From Thamnaconus septentrionalis (lineage: Eukaryota; Chordata; Actinopteri; Tetraodontiformes; Monacanthidae): a DNA stretch of 64,000 nt. Positions within the stretch are counted from its first letter, which is position 1. Each line of letters starts with the position of its first letter. The stretch lies in NCBI GenBank assembly GCA_009823395.1, contig CM020505.1, positions 2,849,129 through 2,913,128 of the forward strand, written 5' to 3'. Below, piece after piece: positions 53,041 to 62,826 of this stretch. Below the pieces are notes generated by a model that saw only the letters and a program-made list of their open reading frames with translations, was not told where the DNA came from and did not search any database. A program made the position numbers and the translations under genes.

Positions 53041-54407
53041 GCAATTCCCAATATGTCATCTTTTCACTAAAAAGACAATGTTGGAGCTAGCTAGCTTCTC
53101 CAATTGTGCCACAATAAAATCTCAAATAGGGTTATTATTTCCAATCTTAATTCACTACTTTTTAAATTACTACATTTTTTATAGTCAAACACCAGAACTT
53201 TAACTTTTTTCAGATTTTATATTTATCATATGTTATTTAAAAAAAAATCTTTTAATACTCTCATCATACTGTATATAGTCTCTACGTGGTCCCATTGCAC
53301 TCAAATAAAAAAAGTATAAAATACACACTGACAAACCATTCAGTTACCTTTAGAATGCAAAACAACACAGATACAAACAACAGACAGTGGTGGATGGACT
53401 CTACAGCGGGTCCCAGCGGGAATCACTCCCACTCTTACGTGACTCACACGCTTCATTGCTTGAAGAACATTAAAAAAGTCATCTTGTGTTTTGTGGGAGA
53501 CGTACGTGCACCATAAAGACACAAAATTCAGCCGTGTTCTAGTTGTAGCAAAGTCAAAGTGAAAACATCCATCACAAGTAACTAGAATTTGTGTTTTTTT
53601 TTTTTCTGTTTCTTTTCTTTTTTTGAAACCACATGTATCTGTTCTGGGAAAATACATCTGACTCCTGGTCCTTGCAGCGGTTTTTGAAGGGGACTCTCTT
53701 TGCTCTGTCGTCCCTCTTATATTTGATCAGCTTTTTCCCCACATCATTCCAACATACACGGACGCGTCTGTTCTGATCAAGTGACTAACAATAAAACATC
53801 ACATCAAGGAATGGCTGTGTTGTCGAGGACACTGATCTGATGCTGTTCTTCTCTTGAGCGTCGGCTCCTCGCTCAGTGCACGTCGTGCACGCGTTCGGAG
53901 AGAAAGAGTTGGTCTTGGTTCTGTTTGAATGTTCACAAGGCACTTATCTGAACTGCTTTACTCGGTCCCTCCCTGCTGACTCTCCCTCTGTCAGTCTGTG
54001 TCACGTACTGCACATCGATCCTCCTCTCCTCCATAGTTTCTGCCTTCACGGCAGAAGTTCTCAGTTGAAACGAGGGATTATTCTTCATTATTGTCAGTTT
54101 GTTGCTCCTGCGTCTAGCGCTGCTCGCATTGGGTTACATTCCTGGATCCTTCAGTGTAAAAGGTGTCTCCAATTGTTCTGTTCTCTGAAAGCCACGTTGC
54201 ATGTTGGATGCGTCCTCTCAGACCGTTTAATGTGTCTTTGTGAAGCCGTCTGAGAGAAACTCATCTGTCTCTGACCAGTTTTCATATCTCCAGAAGCTCT
54301 CACTCCTCTCTTCTACTGCCTGCCCTCTGTGCCTGCTCACACAGCTTTGAGGAAGAAAGTCTGCTCAGTTCCTTTCTTTTGTTTTGGTTTTTCCAACCGG
54401 CGAGGAC

Positions 54408-54413
54408 TTTATT
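54408..54413 (-). terminator. candidate proximal poly(A) signal for kif26b
   Basis: AATAAA on the minus strand (TTTATT on plus), about 155 nt after the kif26b stop. A second candidate is the inverted repeat near 53.0 kb. Motif evidence only. Confidence 0.4.
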
Positions 54414-54567
54414 AGGGGCGTGGTGTGTAGAAGATATTTTTTTTGAAAAGAGGGTTGTCTCATCGGGAAAACGTTGGAGTTTTTTTTTTTTTTTTAAATT
54501 TCAGACCAATTTAGCTTCGCTGTCAATTTGCCTGTTCGTCCACAAGCTCTACCCAGGGTCTGCCCGT

Positions 54568-54716
54568 CTACCGATGTCTCGAGGACACGTCGAAGCAGGT
54601 GATCATCATGAGGTGGGCTTTGCAGAAGTTCACTCTCGTCTCCAGTTTGTCCGTCACTGTCTCCAGAGCCTCCAGATACTCCAGGGAGTCCACCTCGAAG
54701 GCCTGCTGCAGCTCAA
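54568..54716 (-). CDS. kif26b: kif26b last exon and stop
   Basis: 149 nt from acceptor gctcag to TAG at 54570-54568. [20 protein letters not shown] then [20 protein letters not shown] and RHR match the human C-terminus. Confidence 0.95.
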
Positions 54717-57700
54717 CTGAGCGTGAAACAGACAGAGAGAATGTCAAACAGTTTGCTGGGACACTGGATGAAAAGCAATGAGGCACAACGGCCACAAAGA
54801 CAATGACAATGCTGCTGATGTTTTTGTGGAGGTTCTCGGCCATCCAGGACTCGGGGCTACAGTTTTAAAGAACTTCCCTGACACGTGATGTGGGCTAGTC
54901 GGAGCATGCTACTAGAAAGAGCTTTCTTTCCCATCAATCATCTTATTTCCCCAACATGCAGACCATGGTCACTCTCACTTACATTCCCCGGTCCACTTGT
55001 GTGGCTCCAGCATCAGGTGTTGTTTGGTTTGTTCCAGCTCTTTCTTCAGACACTGGTACTTGGCTCGGACTTCGCTGATTCTCTGCTGCCGGTGCTCCAG
55101 CAGGCGAAGCTTGGCGCTGACATACACCACCTCCTGACGCGCAGAGAGAGGACATGTAGTGTTATTTTTTTTTTAAACTCACCTCTCTTCCTGGGACAGG
55201 GTGCTGCGTGACATGTGCTTCTGTTACAGCAGGGGGTTCAAGGTTCTATTTATTCACACTTAACAGCGCAAGCGCAGCTGGATGCTTTCGGACACTCAGC
55301 AGCTTTGTGGAAGCAGTTGGGGGTAAAGTGGCTTTCTTCTGGCTGCAAAGAAAATCTTTATTTCATGCTTTTCTCCCTCACTGACTCCTTCCAAAGCATC
55401 ATCGTGCTCCCTCCTCCACAGAATACACCAAGGTTTAAGAGTAGAAGCCGAAACCTGCACCATGAATTCATTAGCATTTAATGCACGGTGGTGCGGCACC
55501 ACTTGGTATTCAGCTAAATCTTTGGAATTATAAATCACTTCTAAACTGATGCTTTAAGCTAACATAGAGACTATGTTGATTTAATGAAGAAAAGGCTGGC
55601 TAATCACACAGAGATTGTTGATTAATTCACTATGGGGAAAATCACGGCAGTTAGACTTTATAATCTTAATCTTTTTCTTATGGACACGTGGAGGATTTAG
55701 GGCCTGTGTAGCTTCCAAGGTCTTGCTCATTCAAACTGGCTTCCTCCTCGTCTCTTTCTCCTCCAGCAACAATGTCCAACAGAACATTGTTTTTTGGACA
55801 TATTGCTTTTTAATGCCTCTCTATTCATCAAATCAATTTCAGTAGCAATAAGTGTAATATGCCTGCTGCCCTCTAGGCGTCTATCTTTTTGCTCTTTGGC
55901 TCTTTGGCTCTTAAGCTTCATCCACTCTTCTCATCTCACTCTCTCCTCATGGTCTGACCGCCCCAAGGCCTGTATTTCCACATACTTCCACTCTTTCTCA
56001 ATAATTTTCCTCCTTTTTTTTTTTTTTTTTTTAACACCACCACTGTCAAATCCGCCATTTATCCTCTGTTTCTTCCCTGCATGAGCTCAGCCTCACCTTG
56101 TTTCCTTTTTTGTCTTTCCTCTTCTGCAAGCGCTCGACGTCGTCTATCTCGTACACCTTGATCTCAAAGGTTTCCGCTGTGGCGCCGGCGCCACGGGGGT
56201 TTGAGGAGGCCGGCGGCCCGAGCGGACCGTCCACCCAGCATGCACCTGGGCTGGACAAGGAAGAAGACGAGGAAGTGGCCTGCTTGGAGGAGCGGTGAGT
56301 CGGCGAAGAGGCGGAGTCCAAGGTCAGCGCTGGGATCAGACGACGACGCTGGAGGCCTAAAAGTAGATGATCAAGAATAATCAAACAGAGGGATTCACAA
56401 CAGTGGAGTTTAGCACAAGGTGAGTGCACTCCGAGAAAATGATTGTGTATTATCCTCTTATCTAGAAATCCGACCGAATTTAAATGCTGCGCCGAAATAC
56501 ATAATGAGATACTCCAAAACACTGGCACAAAAAGGTTTTCATTCATGGCCAGATGCATTCACTGGTTCATAATTACACTCTACACAGTGGAAGAGTGTTT
56601 TGGTTGTATGATAATTCTTTCAAAAAGAAAAACATGCAGAGATAAAGATTAAGAAGGAGAAATACAGATGTGATTATTACTGGACAGCAGCAGAAAGAAA
56701 AGAAGAATAAAAAGAGTGAATTACTAAAAAAAAAAAAAAAAAAAGCAGAAAGAGAACAAAAAATTACAATGGCGTGTGAAGGGAGAAAGAAGTTATTTCG
56801 CTGTTTCGTGAAGCTCATCGATAAGTGCGGCGGGTCACTTCAATGTACCCGCGGTGCCAGTGTGAACACACCCACTCACATGTGCACGCACGCTCTGCAT
56901 GGAAATCGGCGTAGCGGCTGTGAATGACGCTTATTCACCGGGAAGCGAGAGATAAGATGTCTGAGGGAGGAGGGAAAGGCTGCTTTTAATAAGGCTGCCG
57001 CTGCCTTTAGGTTTCACTGTGGCACCGAAAGGTCAAGCAGAGACATTTGTATTTCATTACGAGGTACGAGGCGGAATCTGCCGGGACGGAGACAGAGCGA
57101 GTGTCTGCAGGGAGGGGAAGGTGCCGGCGGAGAGAGTCGAAACAAATGAGGTGGTGAGTGTGCGACGAATGAGAAGCGAGGTGGCGACATGCAGGGGAGA
57201 GAAAACATGGAGCTTGTGAATCCAATCTGATTAAAAAAGAAAAAGGGGGAAAAAATTAGATCATCAGTAAAATGGAGCTGGCTGAAATCTGCGATTCAGT
57301 GCCTTTGCCCTCTGTCTAACAAACAGTAATCCCCTCTGTGTTCCTGTGCCTGAGCGGCTTGAGGAACGGGATCAGTCGCACTAGATTTCACGGCGCCTCG
57401 GCGGGAAGTGCGGCCCAGCAGAGGAGGCTAAAACACACCGGGATGAACCTGCCACCGTCCAATTGGATTTTATGCACGGATCCGTCCTCGCGGTAATCCA
57501 GCGGGGTGTAATTTGTTGGCCACATTAGCGGCCCCGCAGCCCGGTGTGTTCTGGTGCTATTCATTACACTCCACACCAGCAGAATCCCTCCTATTTCACA
57601 GTTGGGTGAGCAGGGTCACCTTTCTTTCCCCTGGCTCCTTCTCTAAGCGCAGCGCCTCCCCTGCCCCCAACCACTCCCACCACCACCACCACCCCACCTG

Positions 57701-60700
57701 TGCAGTCCTTCTCTGGTTTTTAATTTTTACCACAGCGCTGCCTTCTTTTCCCCGCTGCATTTTTTTGCCAAGTCTCAGGCGATATTGGCAGAAACCATCA
57801 TTCTCCCAAATGTGAGGACCGTCACCTGTGTTGCTCCTGCTCTTCTTGCTGCTCTTTGAGCTCCGCCTGGAGGAGGTGGTGGCTGAGCTGTGCTCGCTGA
57901 GGGAGTCCTGGGCGGAGGAGGTGCTGCCCGTGTTCTCGCTGCTGTCTCTCAGCATGCTCTCGTAGCCGCTGCTGCCCCCGCTGTGGTAAAACAGGGCCGT
58001 CTTGCCCATGGCTGGGGGAAGCTCCCCGCTCAGCACGCTGCTGTCAGAGCCAGAAAGAAGACGGAGTTAAAAACCAAACTGTGTTTTTTTTGGTTGCTTT
58101 TAGATCAGGGGTCACCAACATGGTGCCTGTGGGCACCAGGTAGCAGCCAAGGACCACATGAGTCGCCCGCAGGCCTTGTTGAGCTACATTTCAAATTTTA
58201 TTTCATCCAACCTTGTTCAGTCATTGGTTATAATTTTTGAGAGCTCATTAACGTGACCATTGTCTTCACATTAGATCAGCATCATTAATAATATATAACT
58301 CAAGGCTAAGTGAGACATTTTGTAATTTCAGGAGAGTGTCGCGAACTGGTTGCCCTTCATTTGTACCCATTAAGTAGCTCTCATGTTCAAACAGGTTGGT
58401 GACCCCTGCTGTAGATTGAAAGATGGATACTGAACAAGCCACCTGATAACCCGGCGAGCTTGTACCTGTTGTCGCTGGCGTGGCCGCTGCTGCAGCGGTG
58501 TGGTTTCCTGGGAGCGGTGATCTTGCTGTAAGGTGAAGGCAGCGCTTGAACCGGCGCCGCCTTCTCCTCCCCTGGACTGCCGGCGCCTGCGCCTCCTGAT
58601 CCAGCCACGACTCCACTAAGAGCAGCAAACAGCACCAAAAGAAAGGTTTAATGCATTGCACTTTCAAGGACTAACTGTCTTTTTTAAGTGTGTAGTGAAT
58701 AATAGAGCTACACCATAAACCCAGCCATTATCACAACGTGCCCCGTATCCATAAAAATTCCCCCAACAATTGGCTAAATGGCTGCAGCTCATGGAAACGG
58801 CGCCGTGCTAATAGTAATAATCGCATAACTCTTGAAGACAAGTGCTGCTCTTTTTTTTAAGGATGCCATATAAAAACGTTACAGCGTCAAAGCCCTGTGG
58901 AATATTGCGGCTCGTCGCTACGCAGCAACATAAAAAGTGAGCCCACGCACCTCGCCAGCGCGCCGCCTCTCTCCTCTGCTGCATCGGCGCCTCCTCCCTG
59001 GGAGTGACTCCTGGAACGGGAGGCCGCGCTGCCTTGGAGGAGCTCCGAGATCCGGCCGTTGACGGCCCGGAGGGGCAGCTTGGCGGCCAGACTTCCTCCT
59101 CGACTTCGGCTCAAAGACTGGGTGGACCAGGACCCGGCAGAGGGCGCCTGTTGCGGCAGGGGAGGGGTCTGAACCGAGCTCTGGGTTTGGAAGAAGCAGA
59201 TGATCAGATACACTACCAGTCAAAAGTTTGGACACACACTTTCTACACTGCAGATAGATACTGAAGACATCAAAAATATGAGGAAGATTTATGTCATTAT
59301 GCAGCAAAGAAAATGTGTTAAATAAATCTAAATATGCTTTTTATGAAAGGTGGCTACTTTGAAAAATGTATTATTTTACAATTTTATTGTTTCCTATAAA
59401 ATTCCTTGTGTGTTCATACATAGTTCTGATGCCTACAGTGAGAAACTGCAATGTCAATGGTCATGATAATGAAAGAAAAGACATTGAATTCATAGGGTGT
59501 GTCCAAACTGGTAGTGTACATCAGTTGGTGTCGGAAGAAGATCACCTGTTGGGCAGATGTGAGAGGTGTGAGGAAGAATCTCTTACCTTTCCATTGGGTG
59601 GAAGGCTGGAGCTGCGGCCGCCGGCTTGGCTCAGAGATTTGGTGGAGAAGCTCAGAGTCTTGGTGCTGGAGGCGGAGAGGCTCCTCGCCTTGGGGCTGCT
59701 GGTCATCAGCAGCTTGCTGACGGCCGACATCTTTGACGGACTGCCGGTTTTGGAGGGAGACTGCGGAGCGCTGCTCAGCCCCGAGCCGAGGACGGTGCTG
59801 CCGCTGTTCCCGGCAGCGGTGGGGAGGAGGAGGAGGAGGAGGAGACGGATCCGGCTCGGGTGAGGCTGCGCCCGGTGCGAGGCATGGTGCTGTCCCCTCG
59901 CTCCCCCACCGCCTCCCCCCCATCTCAGGCTGCCGTCCCTCTCCAGAGAGAAGCAGTCGTAATGGTGAGCGCCACTGTTGGCAGTGTGGACGCGGCCCAG
60001 GGAGTTGGTTCTGTTTGCCAGCTGCTCCAGCTTGGCGCTGAACAGCCTGCTGCTGTCGATGCTGGAGCCTCGCTGCCTGCTGGCCGCGGCGAGGCCGCAC
60101 CCAGACGCCCCCCCGGTCTCATCCACCGCCGAGACCGAGCCCAGCGACGAGACCCCGAGGCCGGCCAGATGCAGGGGGCTGGCGGCCCTGTTGCGCTGGT
60201 CCAGGCTGGACTTCCTGACGGGGGGAAGAGGTGGGATGGCTCCCTTCTTGTGCAGGAAGAAGCCCTGCTTGCCGCGGCGGTCCAGGGTGGCGCGGGGACT
60301 GCAGGGGGTCGAGGCGGTGACGCCCAGACTGCGGTACTCGGTTCCGTTGTCCAGGCCGTCGTGACGGTTGAGGCGGTGCCAGCCGCGGGGAAGACTGGCG
60401 GTCCGGTGCACGTCTGGGCTGTAAACACCAGTCAAGTATTCTCCCTGGGCAGCGACGGCCACCATCTCACAGCCGTCCACGACCCTCTTGAAGGCCTCCG
60501 GGGAGGAAACCAGCTCGCTGCCGCCGGAGCCAGCACTGCTGTGATCCACACCTAGCGAGCGATTAAAGGGAAAGTGTTAACGCATTCGACAGAGCGACTT
60601 AATAATAGCTGAGCAGCAAAGACTTTTGTCTACTCTGCTCCTTCTACTCGGAACGTGTTGCAGAAAGACTGAAAATTGACTGAGCTCATTTCTTTAAATG

Positions 60701-62787
60701 CAAAATTTCAGTCAAAGGTCACATGGCCTACTCACCTTCCTTCAAGAATCCTTGCTGGTCTGCGGCGCCATTCCCAGCCAGGCTCTTTAAAAGCTCCACC
60801 TCCTTCCTCACTGGTTTCACTTCACACACGAGCTCCCTGGACCTCCCCTCCTCCCCGCTGCGCTTTAACCAGGGGTCTTCAAAGTCCATCTCGCTGGACA
60901 TGGAGGCGATGGCTGCTGCGTTGCTTTTTCCGGGGTCTTTGATGGCGCTGAGCTTGGTAGGGGAGGAGAGGAGAGTGGGCTCCTGTATAATCATGGGTTT
61001 GACCACCACACACGGGTGCACACTGCCAGAGGTCTTCAAAGAGGAGAGGCTTCCCGCTCCGCCCAGAATTTGGATGTTAGTTTTAGCCATGGATGGAGGC
61101 AGCTTCCTAAACCGGTCTTTGGTGGGAGTTCCTCTTTCGCTTCCGTTCTCTGACAGCAGCACGTCTCCCTCCAGGCTCCCTCTCCTTGGGCTGTAAGCAG
61201 CTGAGCCCTGATCCTTCAAGCAGAGACTCTGGGTGGGTTCAGGGTCAGCGAGGGCTTCACCCTGCTGGCTTTGGGACTGACTGAAGCTGTGCAGAGACTG
61301 GTCGGCCTCACTGCCCATGCTAAGGTCACTCATCCAGGAGGACATCGGTGAACCGCAGCTGGACATCACTGAGGCCAGGGCTTCTCCTTCTATCCTCAAC
61401 TTGGCCATGGCAACCTAGAAATTCAGTTAAAACATCTTATTATTAAACGTAGCTTTCCTCCAACAAAAAAACATCCACCTGTAGACATGTGCATAACACT
61501 GACGTGATGTCACCATTATAATGACATGACACCTGCCAAGACCTGTCATGACACTATGAATGCTCATGGTTGTCATTAAGTATCATTCGCTAAATTATCT
61601 CACTTTAAATGCCAAGTTGACGTTGGCTGGAATAATTTACTGAATGATACTAAATGGCCACCATCATAGCCATTCATATTCAAGTGTCATGTCATGATTA
61701 TGACAGTGTCATGTCAGTCTTATGCACACCCATTCAAGAGCTTTATTTTTGTAAACAATTGCACCAAGCTCCTCCAATGGTATCGGAATCTGAATTACTG
61801 GGTCTAAATGTGTTCATGATTGTGGATATTTTTCTTTTTAGTCAAAACAATAATCTGTTCATCTAAAATTAAGATTAAATTACCTGCAACTGTCAAGAAA
61901 AGCCTTTAATAAAGGACAAACATCCATGAGGGGTGAGTCACACTGACCTCTGCCATGGCAACAACCTCAGTAACCCCTGAGGTGGTTGCAGGAACTGCGG
62001 GCATCAGATAATCCACCGCTGCACCATCTTCAGAGAAGTCACAGATGCTTTCAGCTTGTGAAGCCGAGGGGAGGAGGGCGACACAGCAGTGGTCGCCGCT
62101 GAAGCTCGCCATGCTCGTTGGATGACACGACACACCCTGAATCTCAACTGGAGCTGGAACATCAGGGTTCTCCACGCCTCTCGGAGCCAAGGTGCAAATT
62201 AGATCGCCCTCCCCGAGCGACAGGGGTCCAACTGCTCCACCAGATACTGCAGGGCCTGGGGCTGCGAGGGGAGGAGTTGCACAGAAACCACATTTGTTGA
62301 ATGTGCCCGTCCTTGATCAGCGCGGCACATATGTGTTGTCATGACTCCCAGGGCCGACGCATGATTCATGCGACTTCGGCTGCGCGTCGCTGTGACTTTG
62401 CTTGACTAAAAATAGCGGTGTTTCGCTGCAGCTCACCATCCTTGTGCGTGTCCAAGGGTATTGGCGGGACGTCATCGTCACAGAGTGTCTCAGCTGAGCC
62501 CAAGCTGGCAGACAGAGACGGCGCTGGCTCTCGGACCTGTGGGCTCATGCCCACCGGAGAAGACCTGGACAGCAGAGACTCAGTGGACGACCGGCCACTG
62601 TCAGCAGCCAAACTGTCTGCAAAGTCACAACAACACACGATTGGCATTTTAATGAATTATCCATTTTTTCTTTTCCTAAGATCGGGGCATCAAAAAAAGA
62701 AAAGTCAAATAAAATTGTGTTCCAAAATTGGCAAAATTGGACATCATGAAAGTTAAAATGCCAGTGATCCCTTGTGTTGAGATTGAG

Positions 62788-62826
<39 letters not shown>

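Larger units (their letters stand above)
48470..54567. other. intergenic region between convergent smyd3 and kif26b
   Basis: 6.1 kb including both 3' UTRs. It holds TG/CA/CT repeats (48493-48555, 49263-49290, 49398-49450), an hAT element, a 13-bp minisatellite and a two-strand AATAAA inverted repeat. No convincing third gene; a short acidic frame at ~52750-52810 is unrecognised. Confidence 0.8.

Noticed and set aside
59860..60555. 231-codon plus-strand frame opposite the largest kif26b exon
   Set aside because: Antisense shadow of a GC-rich coding exon; the minus-strand frame carries the KIF26B motifs.
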